DNA of 50,652 nucleotides from JBBKXP01 sp038251315 (GCA_038251315.1 JBBSBK010000012.1:1-50652), one strand, 5' to 3'. Counted from the stretch's first letter, positions 39,397 to 49,299 are shown. Translations and numbers: made by a program. The notes: generated by a model not told the origin, from the letters alone.

Positions 39397-41597
39397 CGTC
39401 CTTTGGGTCCGCCGCGTTTCGGTGTCGCGTTGCCGCCTTTGCCTTTGAATGTCGATTTGCTGGGGCGCGGGGCCTGTTTGGCCCCCGGCGGGGCAAACCG
39501 TTTGGAGGTGTCATTGGCGTTCTGGCGCGGGGCTGCATCGGCTGCCGGGCCTTTATCATAGGGCTTTTTCGGCCCCGGTTTGCCTTTGTAGGCGGGTTTG
39601 CCGCCATCCGGGGCGGCGTCACTGCGACCCTTGTAGGCAGGGCGGTCGCCGTCCGGCTTCCCAAAGGGTTTTTTGCTTTTGTAAGCGGGTTTGGGCGTGT
39701 CGCCTTGTGCTGGCTTGTAGGGCGGTTTCGGACTCTTGGATTTGTAGGTTGGCGCGTCGCCGCGTGGTTTCGGTTTGTCCTCGTATTGCGCTTTGCCCTT
39801 GTAGGGTTTCACGGCATCGCTGTGATCGCGTTCGACTGGTTCGGGGCGCGGCGCAGCTTTCGTGTGCCGGGGTTTGCGCACTTCGGGGGCGATGTCGGGC
39901 GTCGGTTGGGCCAGAATTGCGGGTTCGTCGGGTGCTGCGCTGGGGGGCGGTGGCGTGGTTTCCTGCGGCTTGGCGCGGGGCGTGGGGCGCGGTCCGTCTG
40001 TACGTGGGCCACGGGCCGCCATGACCGGGGGTTCGTTCAACGCGACAATTTCCGCGCCGCCTTCGAGTTTCATCTTGGGGCCGATGGCGTGCAGGAACAT
40101 GCCCGCTGCGGCCTCGGTGATTTCGACGTAGGTTTCGGTCGGCTGGATGCGGATCGCGCCGATGTCGTCCTTGGTGATCCCGCCCGCGTTGCACAGAAGG
40201 GGCAGCAGCCATCGCGCCTCGGCCCGGTCATCGCGCCCGACGTTGACGGAAAACCAGCGCGACGGGCCAAAGGCCTTGCGCGGGGGTGGGGCCGTGACGG
40301 TGCCGGGATCGGACAGATCTTCGGGGGCGCTGGTCTTGTTGGCATAAAGCCGCAGGTAGGCGGCGGCGATGGTTTTGGCATCGTGCCGGGCCAGCAAGGT
40401 GTCGGCGAAGTCGAGTTCGCTATCGCTGAACCCTTCGGTCCAGACCGGATCGTTGACCAGCCGTTCGCGGTCGCGTTCGATCACTTCATCGGCTGACGGC
40501 GGGGCGGCCCATTCTGCGGTGACTTTGGCGCCGCGCAGCAGCATCTCGGCCTTCCGCCGTAGTTTGGGGGGCACGATGAAGGTGCTGACACCCTTGTTGC
40601 CCGCTCGCCCTGTGCGCCCGGAGCGGTGCAGCAGCACTTCGGAGTTTTGCGGCAGTTCGGCGTGGACGACGAGGTCGAGGTTGGGCAGGTCGATGCCCCT
40701 TGCGGCGACATCGGTGGCCACACAGACCCGCGCACGCCCGTCGCGCATGGATTGCAGGGCGTGGCTGCGTTCGGTCTGGGACAGTTCGCCCGACAGCGCC
40801 ACCACGGCGAACCCCCGGTTGGACAGCCGCGTGGTCAGCCGTGTGACCATGACGCGGGTGTTGGCGAAAACCAGCGCGTTGGGGGATTCGTAGTAACGCA
40901 GCACGTTGATGATCGCGTTTTCAGCGTCCTGCGGGGCGACCGAAAGGGCGCGATAGTCGATATCGGCGTGCTGGCTGCGTTCGGCGACGGTGGTGACGCG
41001 CACGGCGTTTTTCTGGAAATTCTGCGCCAGTTTCGCGATGGAGGCCGGCACGGTCGCCGAAAACATCAGTGTCCGGCGGGTATCGGGGGCCGAGCCGAGG
41101 ATGAATTCAAGGTCTTCGCGGAACCCAAGGTCGAGCATTTCGTCGGCTTCGTCCAGAACGATGGCGCGGATCGCCGACAGATCCAGACTGTTGCGCATGA
41201 TGTGGTCGCGCAGGCGGCCAGGCGTGGCGACGACGATGTGCGCCCCGCGCTCCAGCGTGCGCCGTTCGTCGCGCATATCCATGCCGCCGACCGTAGAGGC
41301 AATCACCGCCCCGGCTTGGGCATAAAGCCACGCCAATTCGCGCTTCACCTGCATCGCCAATTCGCGGGTCGGGGCGATGATCAGGGCCAGCGGGTTGGCC
41401 GCGGGGCCAAAAGTCTCGCCGCCATCCAGCAGCGTCGGCGCAATGGCAAGGCCAAACCCCACGGTTTTTCCCGATCCGGTCTGCGCCGAAACCAGCAGGT
41501 CGGCATCGCCAAGGGCGGGATCGGTCACCGCCTCTTGCACCGGGGTCAGCGTGGTATAACCGCGCTGTTCAAGGGCGGCGGCGAGGGTCGGGATCAT
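39393..41597 (-). CDS. DEAD-box RNA helicase with DbpA-type RNA-binding domain and a long basic tail
   Basis: ATP-dependent RNA helicase of 734 residues. Motifs are AQTGSGKT (38-45), PTREL (76-80), DEAD (149-152), SAT (180-182) and HRSGRTGRAG. A DbpA/CsdA-like RNA-binding domain follows around residues 465-545 (WFSVNVGRDDRAEARWLLPL and GAIRIQPTETYVEI). The last 190 or so residues are Lys/Pro-rich with at least six Y-K-G/S-K repeats and are probably disordered. Roles in ribosome assembly or cold-related RNA remodelling are likely by family. The ATG at 41597 is used; upstream codons lack the fold. The small ORF and hairpin RNA follow on the same strand. Confidence 0.94.
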   Translation of the reverse strand: MIPTLAAALEQRGYTTLTPVQEAVTDPALGDADLLVSAQTGSGKTVGFGLAIAPTLLDGGETFGPAANPLALIIAPTRELAMQVKRELAWLYAQAGAVIASTVGGMDMRDERRTLERGAHIVVATPGRLRDHIMRNSLDLSAIRAIVLDEADEMLDLGFREDLEFILGSAPDTRRTLMFSATVPASIAKLAQNFQKNAVRVTTVAERSQHADIDYRALSVAPQDAENAIINVLRYYESPNALVFANTRVMVTRLTTRLSNRGFAVVALSGELSQTERSHALQSMRDGRARVCVATDVAARGIDLPNLDLVVHAELPQNSEVLLHRSGRTGRAGNKGVSTFIVPPKLRRKAEMLLRGAKVTAEWAAPPSADEVIERDRERLVNDPVWTEGFSDSELDFADTLLARHDAKTIAAAYLRLYANKTSAPEDLSDPGTVTAPPPRKAFGPSRWFSVNVGRDDRAEARWLLPLLCNAGGITKDDIGAIRIQPTETYVEITEAAAGMFLHAIGPKMKLEGGAEIVALNEPPVMAARGPRTDGPRPTPRAKPQETTPPPPSAAPDEPAILAQPTPDIAPEVRKPRHTKAAPRPEPVERDHSDAVKPYKGKAQYEDKPKPRGDAPTYKSKSPKPPYKPAQGDTPKPAYKSKKPFGKPDGDRPAYKGRSDAAPDGGKPAYKGKPGPKKPYDKGPAADAAPRQNANDTSKRFAPPGAKQAPRPSKSTFKGKGGNATPKRGGPKGR

Positions 41598-41775
41598 GGC
41601 GTGGCTTTCAAGCTGTGGCAGGCATGGGACAGGGGCCGCGCATAGGGTGCGGGGGCGGCATAGTCTAGGGGTAAAAGGGGGTGGCGCGGGTTGTCGCTGG
41701 TAGCCGGATTTGAAGGCTTCCCGGATGGCGGGACGATCTGGCAGCATGGGAAAGACGACTCATGGGGGATATTCG

Positions 41776-43446
41776 ATGAACGTGATGAACAGACTTTTGG
41801 CCGGAGCGGCGATTGTGCCCCTGCTGGCAGGTGCCGCGATGGCGGCCGAGACCGTCATTCTGGGGGCGACCGTCATGACGATGGACCCGGCAAATCCGAT
41901 GGCCGAGGCGATTGCGATTTCCGAAGGGCGGATCGTTGCGATTGGCACGGCGGCCGATCTGGCAGGGGAAATCACCCCGGACACGACCGTTTACCAATTC
42001 GACGGCGGGCTGGTTCTGCCCGGTTTTCAGGACGCGCATACCCATCTGATCTGGAGCGGGGCAGAGTTGGAAGATGTGTCGCTGTGGGATGCCGCGACTT
42101 TGGTTGATCTGGCGGTCGCGATCCGCGACGGTGCCGCCCTTGATTCACCTTGGGTGCGCGGCACTGGCTGGGATATTTCCGCCTTTCCGGGGCAGAAGCT
42201 GACGGCGGCTTTCCTTGACACGCTTGTCCCGGACCGTCCGGCCTATTTCGCTGCGGCGGACGGACATAGCGTCTGGGTCAACTCGAAAGCATTGGAACTG
42301 GCGGGGATCACGGCCGACACGCCCGACCCGGTGGGTGGCCGCATCGAGCGGGACGCGAATGGTGCGCCGCTGGGACTGCTGCGTGAAAACGCGACCGCAT
42401 TGGTTGGCGATCTGATGCCCGATTACAGCGCTGATCAGGTGGCGCGGGGGCTGGACGCAGCATTAGCCGAAGCGAACAGCTACGGGATCACGTCGATCAT
42501 CGACGCCAAGGTCGCACCCTGGATGTTGGAAGGCTATGCCGTGGCCGAGGCGGCGGGGGGGTTGCGCGTCAGGGTTCGCGGTGCCGTCGAGGTCACGGAT
42601 GTGGCTGGCGTGGCCGACGCGATTGCTGCCCGCACGGCCCATGACACTGACATGCTGGCAATCAACGGGGTCAAGGTGTTTGCTGATGGCGTCATCGAAT
42701 CCGGCACGGCGAACATGCTGATACCCTATGCGGATGGGACCAACGGCGACCTGCTGGTGGCACCTGACACGCTCAGGGATATCGTCACTACAGCCGAGCA
42801 GGCCGGATTGCAGGTGCATGTCCACGCCATCGGCGATGGTGCCGTGCGCGAGGCTCTGGACGCGTTCGAGGCCGCCCGCGCGACCAATGGCCCGCTTGAC
42901 CTGCGCCACCAGATCGCCCATCTCGAGGTGATCGACCCCGCCGATATCGGGCGGTTTGCCGCGCTGCACGTCATCGCCAATTTTCAGCCGCTGTGGGCCT
43001 ATCCCGACAGCTATATCACCGAACTGACCGAACCCGTGATCGGGCCGGAACGGTCGGAGTGGCTGTATCCCATTGGCGCGGTTCTGGCGACGGGGGCCAC
43101 TATTGTCGGCGGGTCTGATTGGTCGGTGTCATCGATGAACCCGCTTGAGGCGATACAGGTGGCGGTCACCCGGCAAGACCCTGAGGACCCTGCTGGCCGC
43201 GTGCTCACCCCGCAGCATCTGGTCGGCGTCGAGGACATGATCCGCGCCTACACCGTCAACGCCGCCTATGCGGGTTTTCGCGAGACCGATACCGGGACGC
43301 TGGCGGTGGGCAAACTGGCCGATATCGTCGTGCTGGACCGCGATATCACGGCGATCCCGTTGACCGAGATCGCCGCGACGGGTGTTTTGCTGACACTGCT
43401 GGGGGGCAAGCCCGTGTTCGCGGCCGACGGCGTCGTGCCGCGTTAG
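41776..43446 (+). CDS. Exported amidohydrolase (YtcJ-like, amidohydrolase 3 type)
   Basis: Predicted secreted metal-dependent hydrolase of 556 residues. A Sec signal (about 1-24, ending AMAAE) precedes the small beta-sandwich domain (TVILGATVMTMDP). The TIM barrel starts with DAHTH; H88 and H90 are metal ligands. Further His residues occur in VHVHAIGDGAVREAL and RHQIAHLEVID. The C-terminal LAVGKLADIVVLDRD closes the sandwich. GGGGGA precedes the ATG at 41776. Substrate is unknown; relatives act on formamides or cyclic amides. Confidence 0.87.
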   Translation: MNVMNRLLAGAAIVPLLAGAAMAAETVILGATVMTMDPANPMAEAIAISEGRIVAIGTAADLAGEITPDTTVYQFDGGLVLPGFQDAHTHLIWSGAELEDVSLWDAATLVDLAVAIRDGAALDSPWVRGTGWDISAFPGQKLTAAFLDTLVPDRPAYFAAADGHSVWVNSKALELAGITADTPDPVGGRIERDANGAPLGLLRENATALVGDLMPDYSADQVARGLDAALAEANSYGITSIIDAKVAPWMLEGYAVAEAAGGLRVRVRGAVEVTDVAGVADAIAARTAHDTDMLAINGVKVFADGVIESGTANMLIPYADGTNGDLLVAPDTLRDIVTTAEQAGLQVHVHAIGDGAVREALDAFEAARATNGPLDLRHQIAHLEVIDPADIGRFAALHVIANFQPLWAYPDSYITELTEPVIGPERSEWLYPIGAVLATGATIVGGSDWSVSSMNPLEAIQVAVTRQDPEDPAGRVLTPQHLVGVEDMIRAYTVNAAYAGFRETDTGTLAVGKLADIVVLDRDITAIPLTEIAATGVLLTLLGGKPVFAADGVVPR

Positions 43447-43541
43447 CGCTTTTTGCGTTTTATTTAAACAGAGTTATCGCAAATCGCGTTTGAGCGAAGG
43501 GAGAGGCAACGAATTGCGATACCGATCAAAGGCAAGTCGCT

Positions 43542-44309
43542 TTAGTTGTACCAGTTGCCCATCTTGACCTCTGACGCATCGCCGACCAGTGCGGCGAATT
43601 CGGCCGGGTCCTGGGTGCCGTCGTCGCGGCCCTGAAAGTGGTAGGGATACACGTAAGTCGGTGCAAATGCCTTGACCGCGTCGGCGGCCGCAGCAGCATC
43701 CATCGTGAACGGCAGATTCATGGAGACAAAGGCCAGGTCGATGTCGGTCAGGGCCTGCATTTCCGGGGTGCCTTCGGTATCGCCCGAGATATAGGTCCGC
43801 ATCCCGTCGATGGTTACGACATAGCCGTTGTCGCGGCCTTCGGGGTGAAACTGCTTGCGGTCCTCTGTCGTGTTGTACGCCGGGATCGCGTCGATGGTGG
43901 CGGCCGCAAAAGTGGCTGTTTCGCCGTTGCCGATAGACGTGGTGCGGGCCTGCAGACCGGCGGGCAGCATGTCGAAAACTGCCGGGTTGGTAATAAGTTG
44001 CGTCGTGTCGCCAACCAACGCACCCAGCGTGTCGACATTGAAATGGTCGCCGTGTTCGTGGGTGACAAGGATCAGATCGGGCGCAGGCAGGTTGGCATAC
44101 AGCGACGCCTCGCCCACCGGATCGACATAGATCACACCGACTGGGGTTTGCATCACGAACGACGCATGGTCGATCGGCGTGATTGTGATTTCGCCGGTAT
44201 CGGTGGCAAAGGTGTCGCTGGCATGGGCTGCGGCGCGGGCGGCAAAAGGCAGAGTCGTGATGACCCCAAAGGCGGCCCCTGTCTGCAGGATTGTGCGGCG
44301 TGTCGGCAT
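43542..44309 (-). CDS. Tat-exported metallo-beta-lactamase-fold hydrolase
   Basis: A 255-residue MBL-fold protein. The N-terminus has a twin-arginine signal (TRRTILQTG, then a hydrophobic stretch to ARAAA near residue 28). The metal site is THEHGDH (H84, H86, D88, H89), with further ligands in YISGDTEG and YPYHFQG. It resembles the UPF0173/UlaG-like branch rather than true beta-lactamases. AAGGA supports the ATG at 44309 over one at 44324. Convergent with the amidohydrolase gene. Substrate unknown. Confidence 0.87.
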   Translation of the reverse strand: MPTRRTILQTGAAFGVITTLPFAARAAAHASDTFATDTGEITITPIDHASFVMQTPVGVIYVDPVGEASLYANLPAPDLILVTHEHGDHFNVDTLGALVGDTTQLITNPAVFDMLPAGLQARTTSIGNGETATFAAATIDAIPAYNTTEDRKQFHPEGRDNGYVVTIDGMRTYISGDTEGTPEMQALTDIDLAFVSMNLPFTMDAAAAADAVKAFAPTYVYPYHFQGRDDGTQDPAEFAALVGDASEVKMGNWYN

Positions 44310-44372
44310 GATATGTTCCTTCATTGTCTGATTTAACTTTGAAATAGCCCCAATCGCCCGCCTGTCATCCCT

Positions 44373-45113
44373 TCATTCGCTGCGGATATCGGCGACGATC
44401 TGCTGCATCTGCGCCAACGGCACGTAACCGCGCACCATCTGGTCGTTCAGCACGAAGGTTGGCGTCCCGCTGATCTGCATGGATTGCCCAAGCGCGTGGT
44501 TCTGGTCGATCACCGCTGCCACTTCGGGGCCGCCCATGCGGGCAAGGATCAGTTCGGGATCAAGGTCAAAGGCCTGCGCCAGCCGTCCCAGACTATCGGC
44601 GGTGGCGTCCTGACGCATGGTCATCAGAGCCTCGTGGATTTGGAAGTAAGTGTCAGGGCCGTGCAATTGCTGCACCGCGATGGCGAACTGTGACGACAGG
44701 GTCGATTGTTCGCCCAGGATCGGGAATTCCTTGACGATAAAGCGGATGTTACCGTCGGTTTCGACCAATGCCGCGACCTCGTCATGCGCCTTGCGGCAAT
44801 AGCCACAGCGGTAGTCCATGAACTCGACCAGCGTCACGTCGCCATCGGGGTTGCCGCCGACCCAGGAATAACCGTCGTTCACGAGCGCCGCCGCATTGGC
44901 TTGGGCCAGCGCGACATCGCCCGCCGTCTCGGCATCGGCGCGGCGTTGGTCGAGGATGGCGATCGCTTCCATCAGCACTTCGGGGTTTTCAATAAGGTAG
45001 GACCGCACCTCCGCCCGGAAAGCGGTGCGGTCGGCGTCGGTCATCGGGGCCAGGTTCTGGGCCGCGAGCGGCGCGGCAAGGCCGATGAAGAGGGCAAGAG
45101 CGAGGCGCAGCAT
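44373..45113 (-). CDS. DsbA-family thiol-disulfide protein (Com1-like)
   Basis: Periplasmic thioredoxin-fold protein of 246 residues. The signal peptide covers residues 1-19. A helical N-terminal scaffold (about 25-85, as in ScsC/Com1) precedes the redox motif C103-G-Y-C106 in MDYRCGYCRKAH. The cis-proline loop is SGTPTFVLN near residue 218. Such proteins are disulfide oxidases or isomerases; the scaffold may allow oligomers. An inverted repeat lies 20 bases upstream of the start. Confidence 0.9.
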   Translation of the reverse strand: MLRLALALFIGLAAPLAAQNLAPMTDADRTAFRAEVRSYLIENPEVLMEAIAILDQRRADAETAGDVALAQANAAALVNDGYSWVGGNPDGDVTLVEFMDYRCGYCRKAHDEVAALVETDGNIRFIVKEFPILGEQSTLSSQFAIAVQQLHGPDTYFQIHEALMTMRQDATADSLGRLAQAFDLDPELILARMGGPEVAAVIDQNHALGQSMQISGTPTFVLNDQMVRGYVPLAQMQQIVADIRSE

Positions 45114-45132
45114 GGGGGGGTCTCCGGCGTCA

Positions 45133-45155
45133 GGTCAATGGTCGGGGCATTGACC
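45133..45155. promoter_or_regulatory. Inverted repeat upstream of the DsbA-like gene
   Basis: GGTCAATG (45133-45140) and CATTGACC (45148-45155) form a perfect 8-bp inverted repeat with a seven-base spacer, in the divergent gap between the DsbA-like gene and amiC. A further CATTGAC half-site lies at 45207-45213. It may be an operator. Repeats this short can arise by chance. Confidence 0.3.
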
Positions 45156-45334
45156 ACGAAACCGGGTCGCTGCCAAGGGGCGATCCCGGAACCTGCCAGA
45201 AACGTGCATTGACGCGGGCGGGTCGGGGCGGGCAAACTTCGGGGAAAGAATAGAGGGCAGCGCATGATATTTGCAACCCGGACACCGGGCGATCCCCGGA
45301 TTGTGATTGCTATGGCAAGGGTGGGCCGGGGCAA

Positions 45335-46561
45335 TTGAGTATTCTTGCCAAAATGGTGCCGCTTGTCTGGGTTCTGGCACTTGCCGGTCCCGTCCGGGCC
45401 CAGGACTTCAGCGGGTTGGCCCGGCTTGACGTGGCGCAGAGTCAGGTGCGCGATATCGAAGGAGCGCTGGTCGTCGACCTTTACCTGTCGCAGCCAGTGC
45501 CGTTCCGGGTGTTCACGCTGGACGACCCCCGCCGACTGGTGCTGGATTTCCGCGAGGTCGACTGGCGCGGAGCGACGCGGACCGGGCTGCTGAACAGCGA
45601 CCATGCCAGCGATCTGCGGTTTGGTCCGCTGCGTCCCGGCTGGTCGCGCATGGTGGTCGATCTGGCCGGGCCGCTGCTGGTCGATACGGCGGGCATGACT
45701 GTCAACGACGCCGACGGAACGGCGCATCTGCTGGTGCAATTGTACGAAGGTGATGCCGCCGCCTACGCCGCCGCTGCCGGCGCACCGCCCGATCCGGGCT
45801 GGCAGGATTTGGTCGCCACCGACCCGACCGCACCGCCGCCCCCCAAGGCGGTCGAGGGACCGCTCGTCGTCGTTATCGATCCCGGCCACGGGGGCATCGA
45901 CCCCGGTGCCGAACGCGAAGGCCTGCACGAGGCTGATCTGATGCTGGCGCTCGGGCTTGAGGTCGCCGAGGCGGTGAACCGGGCCGGGGGCATGCGGGCT
46001 GTCCTGACCCGCGAGGCCGATGACTTTGTCCCGTTGCAAACCCGCCTGACCATCGCCCGCGCCGCCGGGGCCGATGTGTTCCTGTCACTGCATGCCGACG
46101 CCCTGGACGAAGGCGCGACGGCGGGCGCGTCGGTCTATACCCTGAATGCGGATGGCGAAGACAGCGCGTCCGAACGGATGGCCGAACGCCACGACCGCGG
46201 TGATCTGCTGGCCGGACTGGACCTGAGCGGGCAGGACGATACCGTTGCCACCGTGCTGATGGATCTTGCCCGGCTGGACACCTCGCCGCAGTCGCAGCAT
46301 CTTGCCGATGCTCTCGTTACGGGGCTGCGCGACGCGGGGGCGGCGCTGAACGGCAAACCCCGGCGCGAGGCCGTGCTGGCGGTGCTGACGGCCGCTGATT
46401 TTCCCTCGGTCCTGATCGAGGTCGGGTTTCTGTCCAATGACGCAGACCGCGCCGCCCTTCTGACACCCGAGGGGCGCGCGCCACTGATTGCGGGGGTTCT
46501 GGACGGCCTGCAAAAATGGGCGGTGGACCGGGCTGCGCGGGCGCCGCTGATCCGGCAATGA
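45335..46561 (+). CDS. amiC: N-acetylmuramoyl-L-alanine amidase (AMIN + Amidase_3)
   Basis: Periplasmic zinc amidase that cleaves peptide side chains from peptidoglycan during cell separation. It has 408 residues. A signal peptide (to about residue 22) is followed by an AMIN domain (about 25-120) that targets the wall. The Amidase_3 domain has DPGHGG near residues 183-188, HEADL, LSLHADALDEG and VLIEVGFLSN, which supply the His/Glu zinc and catalytic residues. The start is taken as TTG at 45335 with GGGG nearby; an ATG at 45353 is possible but lacks a ribosome site. The order amiC-mrcA-prfB is conserved in Rhodobacterales. Confidence 0.92.
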   Translation: MSILAKMVPLVWVLALAGPVRAQDFSGLARLDVAQSQVRDIEGALVVDLYLSQPVPFRVFTLDDPRRLVLDFREVDWRGATRTGLLNSDHASDLRFGPLRPGWSRMVVDLAGPLLVDTAGMTVNDADGTAHLLVQLYEGDAAAYAAAAGAPPDPGWQDLVATDPTAPPPPKAVEGPLVVVIDPGHGGIDPGAEREGLHEADLMLALGLEVAEAVNRAGGMRAVLTREADDFVPLQTRLTIARAAGADVFLSLHADALDEGATAGASVYTLNADGEDSASERMAERHDRGDLLAGLDLSGQDDTVATVLMDLARLDTSPQSQHLADALVTGLRDAGAALNGKPRREAVLAVLTAADFPSVLIEVGFLSNDADRAALLTPEGRAPLIAGVLDGLQKWAVDRAARAPLIRQ

Positions 46562-46621
46562 CACCGCGACGACCCGCCTCGCGCCCATGTGATCGACTGC
46601 TGTCCTTGGGGGCGGCATTTT

Positions 46622-46646
46622 CGTGCCGACCGGCACGTTTGCGGTT
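46622..46646 (+). terminator. Candidate terminator of amiC
   Basis: CGTGCCG-AC-CGGCACG (46622-46637) is a perfect inverted repeat followed by TTTGCGGTTTT. The T-run is interrupted, so termination may be partial. It sits just ahead of the mrcA promoter. Confidence 0.5.
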
Positions 46647-46675
46647 TTGACCATCCCGGTTCGACGGCCTATAAG
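46647..46675 (+). promoter_or_regulatory. Promoter of mrcA
   Basis: TTGACC (46647-46652) and TATAAG (46670-46675) with an ideal 17-base spacer, about 30 bases before the start codon. The best housekeeping-type promoter in the window. Confidence 0.7.
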
Positions 46676-46703
46676 CCAGCGACCTTAAAGGGGTGCCAGA
46701 TCA

Positions 46704-49217
46704 GTGACGCGCGCAATCATGTCCTTCTTCGGGACCATTTTTTCGATGGTCACGCTTGGGCTTGCAATGATGGTGCTGACCGTCGGTGCCGTGCTGTATA
46801 TGTATGGCCGCGACCTGCCATCCTACGAGGTTCTGGCCCAGTATACGCCCAAGACGATCAGCCGGATCTATTCGGGCGAAGGCGATATCATCGATGAATT
46901 CGCCACCGAACGTCGCCTGTTCACCCCTGCCGAGGAAATTCCTGACATCGTCAAACAGGCCTTCATTTCCGCCGAGGACAAGAATTTCTATACCCACCAC
47001 GGTTTCGACGCCGGCGGCATGATGTCGGCGCTTTGGGATGCGATCCGCACCCGCGGAGCGGACCTGAGGGGCGCCTCGACGATCACCCAGCAGGTAATGA
47101 AGAACTTTTTGCTGGACGGGTCGCGCAGTGCCGAACGCAAGATCAAGGAGATCATCCTTGCCGTGCGGATCGAGCGATCGATGAGTAAGGAACGCATTCT
47201 CGAACTTTATCTGAACGAGATTTTCCTGGGCCAGAACAGCTTTGGCGTGACAGCCGCCGCGCTGACCTATTTCAACAAACCGCTGTCGGACCTCACACCA
47301 GGCGAGGCCGCCTATCTGGCGTCGCTCCCGAAGTCGCCCAGTAACCGTCACCCCGTGCGCAACCGCGATCAGGCTGTGTTCTGGCGCAACAATACCCTGC
47401 GAGAGATGTTCGAGAACGGCTATATCGATCAGGCGACCTATGAGACCGAACGCGACAGCCCACTGAAATCGGTGCAGGGCGGCGAGTATGACAGTTTCCG
47501 GTCGACCCTGCCACCGCGCGACTATTTTACCGACGAGATCCGCCGACAGCTCAGCCAGAACTTTGGTGAAGACGAATTCTTCAGCGGTGGTCTTTCGATC
47601 CGCGCCACCATCGACGCCGAATTGCAGATAGCGGCGGCACATTCGTTGCAGCGCGCTCTGGAAAACTTTGACCGGGGGCTAGGTAAATGGAACGGCACCG
47701 GCAAGACCATCGACGCCGCTGAACTGGAGACCGAGGACAAGTGGCGCGCCGCCCTTGCCGCCGTCGATGTGCCCCGCGATATCACGCTGGACAGCCCGTG
47801 GTTTCCGGCGGTTGTGCTTGAAGTTGGCGAGGATCTGTTGCGTATCGGTGTCGAGGGCGTCTCCGACAACGATACCGAACCCCAAGTTGTGCCGCGCCGC
47901 GACATCGAATGGATGGCCGGCAATTTCGTCGACACATTCAAGCCCGGCGATGTGGTCCTTGTGCGCCGGATGCTCGAAGACAACGGCGGCGCGTTCATTC
48001 GTTGGACTCTGCGCCAAGTCCCCAAGGTGCAGGGCGGGTTCATGGCGATGGACGTCGACACTGGCCGGGTGCTGGCGATGCAGGGCGGGTTTTCGTACCA
48101 GTCGTCGGTGTTCAACCGCGCCACTCAGGCCCAGCGTCAGCCGGGATCGTCATTCAAGCCCTTCGTCTATGCCGCAGCCCTTGACAGCGGCTATACCCCC
48201 GCCACCATCGTGGTCGACGCGCCGATCGAGATCGATACGCCGCAAGGCGTCTGGCGACCTGAAAATTATACCAACCAATACTATGGCCCAACGCCGATGC
48301 GCACCGGCATCGAACAGTCGCGCAACCTGATGACGATCCGGCTGGCGCAAGAGGTCGGCATGGACGTGGTCGCCGAATATGCCGAACGGTTCGGGGTTTA
48401 CGACCGCTTGCAACCCGTGCTGGCCAACGCGCTCGGTTCGCAAGAGACAACCCTTTTCAAGATGGTTGCCGCCTACGCAATGTTCGCCAACGGCGGCGAG
48501 CGGGTCGAACCGACACTGGTCGACCGGGTGCAGGACCGCTACGGCAAGACCGTCTATCAGCACGACCAGCGGCAGTGCGCCGATTGCGCGCTGACGTCGC
48601 TTCCTGCCGGGCAAGCGCCGCAGATCGTGTCCAACCGCGACCGGATCATGAACGCAGTGACCGCCTATCAATTGACCTCGATGCTGGAGGGCGTCGTGCA
48701 GCGGGGCACCGCCAAGGGGATCAACTTGCCGGTACCGATCGCCGGCAAGACCGGGACGACCAACGATTCCAAGGATGTGTGGTTCATCGGTTTTTCGTCC
48801 AACATCGTTGCCGGCTGCTATATCGGTTACGATACGCCGCGCAACATGGGCCGGGTCTCGGGTGGCGGGTTCTGCGGGCCGGTGTTCGAAACCTTCATGC
48901 GCACCGCGATCAGCCGCTTTGGCGGCACCGCGTTTCACGTGCCCGAAGACTGTCAATTCCTCAAGATCGACCGCTTTTCCGGGGCCCGCCTGCCGGATTC
49001 TGCCAGTGGCGACAACGTCGTGGCCGAATGCTTCCGCGCCGGAGAAGAACCGGTGTTCGGTATCACGTTCGATGGTGGTTTCGCGATGTCGGCCGATCTG
49101 CCGCTGTTTGACGAGGTGCCGCGTTCGGCGCAACAGGTCCAGACCTCGACCGGCGGCACAGTGACGGTCGGACCCCGTGCGACCTTTGGCACCCTGTCAT
49201 CGGGCGGGCTGTACTGA
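46704..49217 (+). CDS. mrcA: Penicillin-binding protein 1A (bifunctional)
   Basis: Class A PBP that polymerises glycan strands and cross-links them. It has 837 residues. One N-terminal membrane span (about 8-32) is followed by the GT51 glycosyltransferase domain with E91 in SAEDKNFYTHHG and STITQQVMKN. An OB-like insert lies around residues 330-430. The transpeptidase domain has S482-S-F-K485, then SRN in EQSRNLMT, and KTG in IAGKTGTTND. The start is GTG at 46704 with AAAGGGG upstream; an ATG five codons later is possible. Confidence 0.95.
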   Translation: MTRAIMSFFGTIFSMVTLGLAMMVLTVGAVLYMYGRDLPSYEVLAQYTPKTISRIYSGEGDIIDEFATERRLFTPAEEIPDIVKQAFISAEDKNFYTHHGFDAGGMMSALWDAIRTRGADLRGASTITQQVMKNFLLDGSRSAERKIKEIILAVRIERSMSKERILELYLNEIFLGQNSFGVTAAALTYFNKPLSDLTPGEAAYLASLPKSPSNRHPVRNRDQAVFWRNNTLREMFENGYIDQATYETERDSPLKSVQGGEYDSFRSTLPPRDYFTDEIRRQLSQNFGEDEFFSGGLSIRATIDAELQIAAAHSLQRALENFDRGLGKWNGTGKTIDAAELETEDKWRAALAAVDVPRDITLDSPWFPAVVLEVGEDLLRIGVEGVSDNDTEPQVVPRRDIEWMAGNFVDTFKPGDVVLVRRMLEDNGGAFIRWTLRQVPKVQGGFMAMDVDTGRVLAMQGGFSYQSSVFNRATQAQRQPGSSFKPFVYAAALDSGYTPATIVVDAPIEIDTPQGVWRPENYTNQYYGPTPMRTGIEQSRNLMTIRLAQEVGMDVVAEYAERFGVYDRLQPVLANALGSQETTLFKMVAAYAMFANGGERVEPTLVDRVQDRYGKTVYQHDQRQCADCALTSLPAGQAPQIVSNRDRIMNAVTAYQLTSMLEGVVQRGTAKGINLPVPIAGKTGTTNDSKDVWFIGFSSNIVAGCYIGYDTPRNMGRVSGGGFCGPVFETFMRTAISRFGGTAFHVPEDCQFLKIDRFSGARLPDSASGDNVVAECFRAGEEPVFGITFDGGFAMSADLPLFDEVPRSAQQVQTSTGGTVTVGPRATFGTLSSGGLY

Positions 49218-49299
49218 ACCCGAACCGATCCGGCCTCGCTTGCCCGCACCGCCGGGTCGGGCTATCACCCCCCAAATCCGCCTGACCGGGACCACACCC

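Noticed and set aside
43475..43521. Inverted repeat TATCGCAA...TTGCGATA between the amidohydrolase and MBL genes
   Set aside because: The eight-base arms are 31 bases apart with no T-run and a weak inner structure; chance is likely.
43542..44309. MBL-fold protein as an antibiotic-hydrolysing beta-lactamase
   Set aside because: The metal motif is general to the superfamily and the sequence is nearer the UPF0173/UlaG-like branch; nothing points to beta-lactam substrates.
45129..45139. Shared 11-base string GTCAGGTCAAT upstream of the iron-binding protein gene (17007-17017) and the DsbA-like gene
   Set aside because: Several matches of this length are expected by chance among the intergenic bases of the window, and the distances to the start codons differ (46 versus 16 bases).
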